Shown piece after piece: positions 8,853 to 15,997 of a stretch of 16,955 nucleotides of DNA (positions are counted from its first letter, which is position 1; each line of letters begins with the position of its first letter). Made by a program: the position numbers and the translations under genes. Under the pieces are notes generated by a model. It did no database searches and had not been told where the DNA came from. It saw only the letters and a list, made by a program, of their open reading frames with translations. The stretch is taken from assembly GCA_937931775.1 (NCBI GenBank), contig CALHAQ010000061.1, positions 1-16,955 on the forward strand, written 5' to 3'. Source of the DNA: an uncultured Candidatus Altimarinota bacterium. Lineage in GTDB: Bacteria; Patescibacteriota; Gracilibacteria; BD1-5; UBA6164.

Positions 8853-10277
8853 TTATATATCACGTGGTTCTCTATTGAAGGCATATGTATATATGTCTTT
8901 TTTTGGTTGAATAACATCTATACTCTCACAATGTATGCTGTCTATAGATAGTAGCTCTGGAAGTCGTATGTCTTTAGCATTGATAGCGATCATAATTCAC
9001 ACTCTTGTAAGACTTTCTAGGATGATAGTTTGAGCTAAATCTACATATAAATGACGTACTTCTATGAGTTCAGGTGCAATAAGGTCTTCTAAAAGTGGTA
9101 CGCGTAAATCATTTACGATAATCATGAGAGATGGAATATCTAAACGGTCAGCCATATTAAATATAGCACTTCATCATATTCGTACAAGCTTAGGATAAGA
9201 AATATCTAATGATTCATCAATCAGTGTTCATTTGATAGCAGTAATTTTATCCTTGTATTCTTGGGGTATATCTGTACAGATAAGAGTCAATCATGGAGTT
9301 TTACATAAATCTATAAATTCTTTCTCATCCATATCTTGATGACACACAATGGTTCCACGTATTACATTATTATTTTTTAATTTTTCACTTGAATATGCTT
9401 CAATCTTAAACTTTCCAGTTTCTTTGTCTACACTACATATATCTCATTCTTCACAATATATTTTAGGTGGTGATTTTCTATTAAATAAGTGAGTAAATCA
9501 TATTTTATCCATGCATTCATGAAGTGCGTCGATATCTTCCTGAGTGATATTACGCATTCTTAATCCATGTCATCCTATATGATTTGTCTCCATTTCTAGA
9601 ATTTTCTTTGATACAGAATCAATAACGAGTGTTATAGTGTTGGCAAAAATATCAAACTGCCTCAGTGAAAAAATTCTTATTTTTCAGCTCTGTAATTTAT
9701 GAGCATAAGTAGGGTTTTCATGGATGCAATTCCCAGATAAATCTGATTCCTCCTCTAAATGATGAGCTGTTGTTAGTTCTTTAAGTTCGTAATTTTTATA
9801 TTTATAAGCTAATTTTGCTGGAGTTACAACCTGTACCGGTGGTACTTGTGAGAGTATACTATGTCTTTGAAGTAAAATTTCTCTCACTTTACTATTAGTT
9901 GATGAACTAATTTCAGCAAAACTATTAGCAGATTCTTCTACCAGTGATTTAAAATCGTATCTTAGATGTGCTTGTAATTCTAAAAAACGTTCTTCTTGTG
10001 AATTTCATGTTCATGAATTTTTTTGTGTTCCTTTTTGGCAATAACCGAGAGAAGACCGAATAAGAGCGATGATTCACTCGAGTATTTTAGGTGATTTAGT
10101 GACTTTCAGGGAGAATCAATTTATATCATTCAGTATATTTATGTACCCTGGATAGCTATCATTTCAATACAAAAAATCTGAAAGAGTAAATTTTGTTATG
10201 CGACCAGATAGGTGAAGTGAATATTCTCTATCAGGAACCTTAGGAGTATTCGTGTTATTTGAGTCATTAATATCCAT
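8853..10277 (-). CDS. Large orphan cytosolic protein downstream of mgtC
   Basis: A 474-residue protein that I do not recognise. It has no signal peptide or membrane helices. The N-terminus is hydrophilic (MDINDSNNTNTPKVPDRE), then SLHLSGRITKFTLSDFLYGN begins an ordered region. Around the middle HLEEESDLSGNCIHENP is acidic. The C-terminal third (RGTIVCHQDMDEKEF, KGTLIDES, SAIFNMADRLDIPSLMII) faintly recalls the swivelling domain of PEP-utilising enzymes, where TDEGG...SHAAIVARELGIPAVV is usual. Here the catalytic histidine is absent, so this is a weak resemblance only. About 13 TGA glycines occur, some doubled (IGGS, SGTG). Its ATG lies three bases after the mgtC stop, so the two form an operon. 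Convergent stops one base apart from the 8489-8851 gene leave no room for a separate terminator. The ATG at 10277 has no Shine-Dalgarno. Confidence 0.75.
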
Positions 10278-10280
10278 AAA

Positions 10281-10958
10281 TTAAGCTTTTACACTTTCAC
10301 TTACTGAGATTTTTTCTATGTTTGCGAGAGCTTTGATAGAGTTTTTGATGGCAAATATGTCTTCATTTTTCTTTATTTTAGAGATGATTTTGAGATGTAC
10401 CTGTTTTCCGTCCTCTTTGATATGTTTTGATATTACACTGAGAGGGAGCTTTTTGATTTGTTTATATACTTTTTTTGTTTCTCCATTTTTTTGTGAAAAG
10501 TATACGTCTATAGTACAGAATCTACTTGCGATTAGGAAACGTTTTTTGAATTCTGTTATAAGTATGAGATCAATGAGAATGATCGCAGTTGCAACAAATG
10601 CAGCAAAGTATAGACCAGCACCAATAACCAGACCAATCGCAGCTGTGACCCATATATTGGCAGCTGTAGTTAGCCCCCGAGTATCAACTCAGAGTTTAAT
10701 AATAGCACCAGCCCCTAGGAATCAGATCCCTGATACTACTTGCGCTGCTATTCTCCCTGGATCATTGATGTTTGAGTTATACATTTCTGGTACAAGTATT
10801 GATAATATCATCAAAAGACATGATCCTACTCAAATAAGTACATGTGTTCGTATTCCTGCTGGTTGATGTTTAAATTCTCTCTCTAGACCGAGCAGAAACG
10901 CTATAATAAGCGTCACAAGGAGCCTAAGAAGTATTTCACTGTTTGGTATGATATCCAT
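10281..10958 (-). CDS. MgtC/SapB family membrane protein
   Basis: A 225-residue protein with the MgtC/SapB layout: four or five hydrophobic helices in the first 140 residues, then a soluble C-terminal domain of about 85 residues. Diagnostic segments are LLGLEREFKHQPAGIRTH near the N-terminus, VVSGIGFLGAGAIIKLG, and LTTAANIWVTAAIGLVIGAG. At least three conserved glycines (LIGVG, SGIGF, IKLGV) are TGA. The lysine-rich tail (KVYKQIKKLPLSVISKHIKED) resembles the ACT-like C-terminal domain of this family. Members affect membrane potential, magnesium adaptation and ATP synthase activity in other bacteria; a role here is inferred by family only. It is the first gene of a two-gene minus-strand unit. 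A candidate promoter lies at 10985-11013. The long plus-strand open frame at 10318-10866 is its antisense shadow. Confidence 0.9.
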
Positions 10959-10984
10959 AGCTATATTTAGTTATAATTCTGCTT

Positions 10985-11013
10985 AGTATAATAGTATCAC
11001 ACTCTCCTCTAAA
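10985..11013 (-). promoter_or_regulatory. Candidate promoter for the mgtC unit
   Basis: On the minus strand TTTAGA (11013-11008), 17-base spacer, TATACT (10990-10985). The predicted start near 10978 leaves about 20 bases before the ATG. The -35 is weak. Confidence 0.35.
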
Positions 11014-11039
11014 AAGCCAAAAAACGCTATAAAAAAGTT

Positions 11040-11067
11040 TTGACTTGAAGGAGCATTTTTATATACT
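11040..11067 (+). promoter_or_regulatory. Candidate promoter for tRNA-His
   Basis: TTGACT (11040-11045), a 16-base spacer and TATACT (11062-11067), the closest match to a sigma-70 consensus in the window. A start near 11074 would put the perfect hairpin at 11104-11125 and then the tRNA in the transcript. Inverted repeats CTCTAAAAAGCC (11007-11018) and GGCTTTTAGAG (11073-11083) flank the promoter. Confidence 0.5.
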
Positions 11068-11103
11068 CATCAGGCTTTTAGAGATAGAGGCACATTTTTT
11101 CAG

Positions 11104-11125
11104 TATTTTTGCCAAGGCAAAAATA
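11104..11125 (+). repeat. Perfect 10-bp inverted repeat upstream of tRNA-His
   Basis: TATTTTTGCC (11104-11113), two bases AA, then GGCAAAAATA (11116-11125), ending six bases before the tRNA. As RNA the loop would open to about four bases or more. It could be a processing hairpin or a protein site. It has no U-run afterwards, so it is not an obvious terminator. Confidence 0.6.
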
Positions 11126-11131
11126 TCATGC

Positions 11132-11209
11132 GGTGCCCGTAGTTCAGTTGGTTAGAACGCCAGGTTGTGATTCTGGAGGTCGAGGGTTCGAGACCCTTCG
11201 GGCACCCCA
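11132..11209 (+). tRNA. tRNA-His (GTG)
   Basis: A full cloverleaf: acceptor GTGCCCG (11133-11139) with CGGGCAC (11199-11205), D arm GTTC...GAAC, anticodon stem CCAGG/TCTGG with loop TTGTGAT and anticodon GTG at 11167-11169, and T arm GAGGG-TTCGAGA-CCCTT. G at 11132 pairs with the discriminator C at 11206, giving the extra G-1:C73 pair that identifies tRNA-His. CCA is encoded (11207-11209). Confidence 0.96.
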
Positions 11210-11393
11210 TATATTCTTGAAAATTTTATAGTGGAAATTTATTTCAAATTTTTACTACCTAATTTTTAAGAGAAATTCTCGGGATTACAGTATTTAAGGA
11301 AGACGAAAGCCCTTTTGATTATACTCATATCTGAGGCCACGGGCCTGAAGTGATTGCGCTCACTTAGTAAGGATTTCACTATTTTATTTTTTA
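11210..11393 (+). promoter_or_regulatory. Leader region of the S1 gene with two tandem hairpins
   Basis: A stretch of 184 bases without a gene between tRNA-His and the S1 gene. It contains AGGCC-ACG-GGCCT (11334-11346) immediately followed by AAGTGA-TTGCGC-TCACTT (11348-11365), about 30 bases before the first possible ATG. A GAGAAATTCTC palindrome lies at 11270-11280. E. coli S1 is known to regulate its own mRNA through leader hairpins, so a similar control here is plausible but unproven. The GC-rich hairpins stand out from the AT-rich surroundings. Confidence 0.4.
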
Positions 11394-12638
11394 ATGTGTA
11401 TGTTTATGACAGCAAAAGCTGACATGACTCTTTTTCAAGAGTTATTCGAAAAATCACCAGAAATACAATACCCGAAAGAAGGGGAGGTAATATCTGGTAC
11501 GATTGAAAAAATCGAAAAGAAAAACATTCTTGTGAATGTAAACAACCAGTTTACAGGTCTGGTTATATCTAAGGAACTTGGTAATAGTGTTGATTTTGAC
11601 GCACTTGAAGCAGGACAACCAATTGATGTAATGGTTCTTGGTGATAGTGTTGAGAGAGGTTTACTTATTCTTTCACTTAAGAGAGCTAACCAAATTAAGT
11701 CACTCAACACTCTTACTTCTAACTTCGACACAGGTGAGGTTATGACTGTGAGAGCGTCTGAAGCTAATAAAGGTGGACTGCTTGTTGATATTGATGGACT
11801 GAAAGGTTTTATCCCAGTATCACAACTGACTCCACTTCACTATCCTCGCGTGGAAGGAGCTGATCCAGAAAAAATTCTTGAACATCTCAATGGTCTTCTT
11901 ACTGTTGATTTCAAGGTTCGAGTTATCAATGTAGATGATGGAGGAAAGAAAATCATCTTCTCTGAAAAAGCTGCAATGGAAGAACAAAGAACAAAAGCTC
12001 TAGAAACTCTCAAGCAAGGAGATATCGTTGAATGAGTTGTATCAGGTATACTCTCATATGGTCTCTTCGTTACATTTGACGGTCTAGAAGGACTCGTTCA
12101 TGTTTCTGAAATCGACTGGGGTCATGTTAATAATCCTGGGAAATTTGCAAAAGTTGGGATGAAAGTGAAAGTTAAGGTTATCGGTCTGGATACGGAAAAA
12201 ATCTCACTCTCTATTAAGCAACTTAAGGATAACCCTTGGGATGTATTGGCTAAGAAAGTGAAAACAGGTGATACTATTAAAGCTCCTATTTCTAGAATTT
12301 CTCAATTTGGGGCATTCATGGATCTAGATGGAGGTATCCAAGGACTTATTCATCTTTCTGAAATATCTCATGGTGTAGTAAAAGACATCAGAGAACATGT
12401 GAAAGTTGGTGAGGAAATAACGGCAAAGATTATTAATTTTGAACCAAATAAGAAAAGAATAGGTCTTTCACTTAAGGCTCTTACTCCTGCTCCAGAAGGA
12501 GTAAAGGAAGATATTAAACCTAAAGTTAAGGAAGGTCCTAGTGAAGAAGATAAAATAGATGCTGAAGTTGCTCCAAAAAAGCCGGCAGCAAAAAAAGCTC
12601 CAGCTAAAAAAGTTGAAGCGAAGCAAGAAACAAAATAA
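11394..12638 (+). CDS. rpsA: Ribosomal protein S1-like protein, four S1 domains with basic tail
   Basis: 414 residues if started at 11394; in-frame ATGs at 11400 and 11406 (MTAKADMT) are equally possible because no Shine-Dalgarno decides. Four S1 RNA-binding domains lie at about residues 29-95, 113-190, 209-279 and 296-366. The last two are the most typical (SGILSYGLFVTFDGLEGLVHVSE and SQFGAFMDLDGGIQGLIHLSE). S1 recruits and unfolds mRNA on the 30S subunit; four domains is common outside Proteobacteria, which have six. The single TGA glycine (12033-12035, DIVEGVV) sits at a conserved Gly; about 35 other glycines are GGN. The last 48 residues turn acidic and then basic (KKPAAKKAPAKK), a tail shared with S2 downstream. 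Loss of Shine-Dalgarno sequences in the neighbouring genes fits a large role for S1 in initiation, as inference. Confidence 0.9.
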
Positions 12639-12659
12639 TCCCGAGATTATTATTGGGAA

Positions 12660-12713
12660 TCTCTATATTTAGAGAACAGTAATAATCCATTTAAAGTCTT
12701 TGTTTAAAGACTT
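12660..12713 (+). promoter_or_regulatory. Two hairpins between the S1 gene and rpsB
   Basis: TCTCTA-TATT-TAGAGA (12660-12675) and AAGTCTTT-GTTT-AAAGACTT (12694-12713) are perfect stems in the 97-base gap. Neither has a strong U-run. A TATATT at 12715-12720, 15 bases before the rpsB ATG, could be a -10. They may be weak terminators, RNA-processing sites or an S2 control element. Confidence 0.4.
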
Positions 12714-12735
12714 GTATATTTAATAAAACTATATC

Positions 12736-13620
12736 ATGGATAAAAAAATGCTAACAGAAATGTTTGATAACCTCTTACATATCTGAAATAAAACAAACTA
12801 TTGGAACCCACAAATGAAATCATATATTCATGGTTCTAGTAATGGTGTACATATTATAGATCTTACTCAAACTATCACTCAATTAGATAGTGTAGTACAA
12901 TCATTGGCTCAATATAAAGCTGATGGAAAGAAAATTCTTTTCGTTGCTACAAAGCTCCAAGCAAGAGATGCTTTTGCAAAAGTTGCTATTGATTCTGGAA
13001 ACTTCTATGTTACTGAAAAATGGGTACCTGGTCTTCTTACAAACTTTAAGACTATTAAAAAGAGAATTTCTACATATCTACAACTTCTTAGAGACTCTCA
13101 AGGAACAGGTTTTGATATGCTTACTAAAAAAGAAAGAGCAGGGAAAATGCTGGAACTTGAAAAACTCGATAAAGCATTTAAGTGAGTAAAAGAAATGAAG
13201 AAAACTCCAGATGTAATATTTGTAGTTGATGGAATCTTTGAAGGACAAGCTACAAAAGAAGCAAAATCTCTTGGGCTTCCATGCTTTGCAATTGCAAATA
13301 CTAATGGTAATCCCTATGATGTTACAGGAGCAATTCCTGCTAATACAAATTCTGTAAAATCACTTGATTACTTAGCTGCTGCTATTTCTGAGGGGATGAA
13401 AAAAGCTCCAGTCAAGAAAACACAGGCTCCTAAGAAAGCAATTGAAAAAAAGGCTCCTACTACTGTCGAAGCAAAAACTCCGTCTACTGTAGAAGAAAAA
13501 AAAGAAGTAAAACCAGCCGCTAAAAAAGCTCCAGCTGCAAAAACTGTAGCTAAAAAAACTGAAGAGAAAAAACCAGCTGCTAAAAAAGCTCCAGCTGCTA
13601 AAAAGACTGAGGAAAAATAA
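12736..13620 (+). CDS. rpsB: 30S ribosomal protein S2 with long Lys/Ala tail
   Basis: 294 residues. The core of about 220 matches S2: HIGNKTNYWNPQMKSYI (E. coli HFGHQTRYWNPKMKPFI), VHIIDL, ILFVATKLQAR, WVPGLLTNFKTI, LTKKE, LEKLDKAFKGVKEM, PDVIFVVDG and LGLPCFAIANTN. Two TGA codons encode conserved glycines, in HIGNK and KGVKEM. S2 binds late to the 30S head and is needed to hold S1. Residues from about 221 form a 74-residue extension of AKKAPAAK-type repeats with Thr/Glu spacers, absent from typical S2. A tail of the same kind ends the S1 gene product, its natural partner on the ribosome. The order rpsB then tsf is the usual bacterial one, here split by one small membrane protein gene. Confidence 0.96.
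13510..13598 (+). repeat. 60-bp-period tandem repeat in the rpsB tail
   Basis: The 29 bases from 13510 recur at 13570 with one difference, exactly 60 bases later. They encode KPAAKKAPAAK twice, separated by TVAKKTEEK. The near-identity at DNA level suggests recent unit duplication, or that the tail can change in length by slippage or recombination. Confidence 0.7.
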
Positions 13621-13625
13621 TATAG

Positions 13626-13643
13626 ATTTCCCTGGAAATTTTT
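13626..13643 (+). terminator. Weak terminator after rpsB
   Basis: ATTTCC-CT-GGAAAT (13626-13639) followed by four T. The loop would open to four or more bases, so the stem is short and only a weak terminator is likely. Confidence 0.35.
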
Positions 13644-13686
13644 ATATAATATCTGAGTATATTTACTTTTTTACAATTTTAGTATC

Positions 13687-14052
13687 ATGGCAAAAACAGC
13701 AAAAAAGACTACTGCAAAAAAAGCAGCAGCAAAATCTACAGACTTTTTAGAGAATGCTAATATAGTACACGCTCTGAGTTATTTTCCTTATTTTATTGGA
13801 GCTGCAGCAATGTATTTCCTTTGAAAAAGTGATAAAAAAGCTGCGATGCACCATATTAAATACTCTGCTCTTATGGCTGGTGCAGTAATCATTCTATCCT
13901 TTGTTCTCAATGGATTTTTTACTCAAATCTTAGTTCTTGCTTATTTTGCTGTTAGTGCATATTTTGCATGGAAAGCATATAATGGTGAAGAAGTTCATGT
14001 AGAAATCCTTGATACAATTGAGGATAAGATTTCTGAAAAAGTTAAAAAATAA
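13687..14052 (+). CDS. Small membrane protein, Tic20/DUF4870-like, with basic N-terminus
   Basis: 121 residues. The first 16 (MAKTAKKTTAKKAAAK) are a Lys/Ala repeat like the tails of S1 and S2. Three hydrophobic helices follow, at about residues 28-44, 58-76 and 79-95 (ALSYFPYFIGAAAMYFLGK, HIKYSALMAGAVIILSFVL, TQILVLAYFAVSAYFAW). SYFPYFIG...H(H)IKYSAL resembles DUF4870/Tic20-type small membrane proteins, in which LSYxxxFxxL...FHAxQ is usual. The C-terminus is acidic then basic (IEDKISEKVKK). One TGA glycine lies in FLGKS. The gene sits between rpsB and tsf, which are normally adjacent, so it is an insertion into a conserved pair. The basic N-terminus could bind nucleic acid or ribosomes and place them at the membrane, as speculation. 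Confidence 0.75.
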
Positions 14053-14070
14053 TTAGATTTTGCACAAACT

Positions 14071-14104
14071 TATTCTTTTGCTTTAAGCGAAAGAATACAG
14101 TTTT
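14071..14104 (+). terminator. Terminator between the small membrane gene and tsf
   Basis: An 11-bp stem, TATTCTTTTGC (14071-14081) with GCGAAAGAATA (14087-14097), one G-U pair and a 5-base loop, followed by CAGTTTTATT. It separates tsf from the upstream genes. Confidence 0.65.
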
Positions 14105-14106
14105 AT

Positions 14107-14112
14107 TATAAT
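14107..14112 (+). promoter_or_regulatory. Candidate -10 box of tsf
   Basis: A perfect TATAAT 16 bases before the tsf ATG, just after a terminator. Transcription would start about ten bases before the ATG, leaving almost no leader. No convincing -35 is visible, because that position is occupied by the terminator stem. Confidence 0.4.
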
Positions 14113-14128
14113 TTAAAAAAAATACGCT

Positions 14129-14914
14129 ATGGCTGTTACAATGGAATTAATAAAAGAGCTGAGAGCTCGAACAGGTATTGGTATGATGGAGTGTAAAAAA
14201 GCTCTTGAAGCTACCAACGGTGATATAGAAGCAGCTATTGAAGAGCTTAGGAAAAAAGGTCTTGCTAAGGCTGCGAAAAAAGCAGATAGAGATGCTCTTG
14301 AGGGAGGAATCAAGATTATTTCAGATGATGAGAATGCATATGTTGTATCTGTATCATGTGAAACAGATTTTCTTGCAATTTCTGATAAATTTAAAGCAAT
14401 GCTTGAAGTAATGGCTCAACACCTAAAAGATAATGGAGTTGAATCTAAAGATGCTGCTCAGAATTTATTAGAATCTGATTATGCTCTTGAAATGGGAGAA
14501 AACCTCCAAATAAAAGATTATGAAGTAATAAATGGATGAAGTGTTGCGAGTTATGTTCATTCAAATGCAAAACTTGCTGCTGTTGTAGTAGCAAATCCTG
14601 GATGAGATACTGTGAAACTTCAACAAGTTGCAATGCATGTGACTGCAGCAAATCCTGAGTATCTTTCACCAGAAGAAATTTCTGAAGATGTCGTTGAAAA
14701 AGAGAAACAAATTCAGCTTGATATTATGAAAAATGATGAAAATATGGGTAAAAAATCTGATGATGTACTTTTGAAGATTATTGAAGGAAAAATGGGGAAA
14801 TTTAAATGAGAAATATCTCTTCTTGAGCAAGCATTTGTAATAGATCCGAATCAGAAAGTAAAAGCCTTTCTTGGAGATACTACTCTCAGTGCTTTTAAAA
14901 GATATAGTATTTAG
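14129..14914 (+). CDS. tsf: Elongation factor Ts
   Basis: 261 residues, ending in TAG. EF-Ts is the guanine-nucleotide exchange factor of EF-Tu. The N-terminal UBA-like domain reads MELIKELRARTGIGMMECKKAL (the TGxGxMxCKKAL signature at about 15-26). CETDF is at residues 77-81, and the second core copy contains SYVHSNAKLAAVVVA, AMHVTAANPEYL, VVEKEKQIQLDI, IIEGKMGKF, GEISLLEQAFV. The last blocks match E. coli EF-Ts closely in order. Three TGA glycines (NGG, PGG, FKGE) lie at sites that are Gly in the family. The helical hairpin and C-terminal module expected of full-length EF-Ts are retained. It is transcribed from its own candidate -10 after a strong terminator, and tRNA-Trp follows 75 bases downstream. 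Confidence 0.96.
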
Positions 14915-14925
14915 TACATTCGAAT

Positions 14926-14989
14926 ATAGCTTCTTATTTTTATGCAAATTAAGCCTTGTAAAAAATATAAATAAGAAGTCTATGTTTTT
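14926..14989 (+). terminator. Long stem between tsf and tRNA-Trp, possible terminator
   Basis: ATAGCTTCTTATTT (14926-14939) pairs with AAATAAGAAG-CTAT (14969-14983) through one bulged T, giving 14 base pairs with a 29-base loop. TTTTT follows at 14985-14989, directly before the first tRNA base. It may terminate tsf transcripts or guide 5' processing of a tsf-tRNA cotranscript. Confidence 0.45.
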
Positions 14990-15064
14990 AGGCCTATAGT
15001 TCAGCGGCTAGAATTCAGGATTCCAAATCCTGCGACCTAGGTTCGATTCCTAGTGGGCCTGCCA
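14990..15064 (+). tRNA. tRNA-Trp (CCA)
   Basis: Acceptor AGGCCTA (14990-14996) pairs with TGGGCCT (15054-15060); discriminator G and encoded CCA (15062-15064). Anticodon stem CAGGA/TCCTG, loop TTCCAAA, anticodon CCA at 15023-15025; T arm CCTAG-GTTCGATT-CCTAG. The CCA anticodon reads UGG only, which agrees with UGA not being tryptophan here. Confidence 0.95.
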
Positions 15065-15075
15065 TTTACGATATT

Positions 15076-15107
15076 AAAACACTCTTAAAATTTAAGAGTG
15101 TTTTTTT
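15076..15107 (+). terminator. Strong intrinsic terminator after tRNA-Trp
   Basis: AAAACACTCTTAAA (15076-15089) and its complement TTTAAGAGTGTTTT around one central A, followed by a run of seven or more T from 15101. The clearest terminator on the plus strand. Confidence 0.85.
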
Positions 15108-15158
15108 GAGTCTCCTTTTTTTATCTTAAAAATGCTTATACTAAGAAGGTGTCAAAAT

Positions 15159-15164
15159 GGAGGT
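15159..15164 (+). promoter_or_regulatory. Shine-Dalgarno GGAGGT before 15173
   Basis: GGAGGT ends eight bases before the ATG at 15173, an optimal spacing. It is the only strong Shine-Dalgarno before a gene in this window, and it decides 15173 over the in-frame GTG at 15149. Confidence 0.7.
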
Positions 15165-15172
15165 ACACAAAA

Positions 15173-15997
15173 ATGCTATTAGCAGCTGTAGCCATTATTT
15201 TGGCAATAGTAGGATATTACGTGTATGGTCGAAATATTATGCATGTAGAAACAGGGGAATTTTCAATCTGGCCTTGGCTTATATTCTTTCTTCTTGGTGC
15301 AAACGATTTTGCTAATTACCTTGCTTCTAATTCGAACTGGTTCGAAATTGCTGCAGGTTTGATAGTTATGTTAGGGCCACTTGTGCTTACTATATTAATT
15401 ATCCTAAGAGGGAAAAAGGAGAGACTATCAAAAGCTAGTTGGAATGACCTTGAATTTGGAGAGATTATACTCTTTATAGGAGTTACCCTCTCTATCGTAT
15501 TGATTACCATAGTAGAAGTTTATACTCAAGATAATACAAATATTTGGGTGGAATATGGATTTCTTACTTTTGCAATAGTGCTAGACTTTATTGCTTTGGC
15601 AGGACTATTCGCAGATATTAAGAAATCTCCCAAAGATTTTGAATTAAGCTCTTGGTTATTATTTCTTCTTGCTGGTGTACTTGCGACCTATGTTGATATA
15701 TCACTTATTGGTGTTCAGGTAAATCCTGTAGCATTGATTTTGATTTTTGAAAATGTGTTTGTATCCTTGGCAGTAATTCCATGGATTATCATCAATAAAA
15801 GATATTGAACAGGCACTAAAAATTATCAAGCCCCGCATTGCGGGGCTTGAAAAATATCTGTATTATTTTTCTTTTGAAAACATTTTTGATTTCTCTTCTT
15901 CAGAGAAGCATATATTTATTTTACTTTTTTCCTCTTCAGCAAGTTTAGCTTTTGCTATATCTATTCTGTGAAAAATGCTTTCAATTCTTGCATATAA
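15173..15997 (+). CDS. Polytopic membrane protein with anomalous UGA at its natural end
   Basis: The homology-like part spans 15173-15805 (211 residues, MLLAAVAIILAIVGYYVYG...), with about six or seven membrane helices. Two halves look related (TGEFSIWPWLIFFLLG and DFELSSWLLFLLAG), suggesting an internal duplication. I do not recognise the family. It has 13 glycines, none TGA, and a strong Shine-Dalgarno, unlike its neighbours. An in-frame TGA at 15806-15808 comes exactly where the hydrophobic protein ends. In this code UGA should be Gly, and the frame then continues 63 codons, through a further three TGA codons, to TAA at 15995-15997. That crosses a hairpin and overlaps the convergent response regulator by 135 bases. 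I list the code-25 end, but the extension looks non-native. Either the gene was acquired from a standard-code host, or its stop mutated from TAA to TGA. Confidence 0.6.
15826..15850 (-). terminator. Terminator of the response regulator pair
   Basis: A perfect 11-bp GC-rich stem, TCAAGCCCCGC (15826-15836) and GCGGGGCTTGA (15840-15850), with a 3-base loop. On the minus strand it is followed by TAATTTTT. On the plus strand it is followed by AAAATAT, so it works best for the minus-strand genes. It lies 12 bases after their last stop. Confidence 0.75.

Noticed and set aside
10318..10866. 182-codon plus-strand open frame
   Set aside because: It is antisense to the mgtC-like gene, whose helices and conserved motifs are clear on the minus strand; the plus frame shows no family features.
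12923..13189. 88-codon open frame inside rpsB
   Set aside because: Out of frame with the conserved S2 sequence.
13510..13598. CRISPR-like repeat array
   Set aside because: Only two units, in frame within rpsB, encoding a Lys/Ala tail; no unique spacers.
15149..15172. GTG start for the membrane protein
   Set aside because: It lacks a ribosome site, while the ATG at 15173 has GGAGGT at optimal spacing and begins directly with the first hydrophobic helix.
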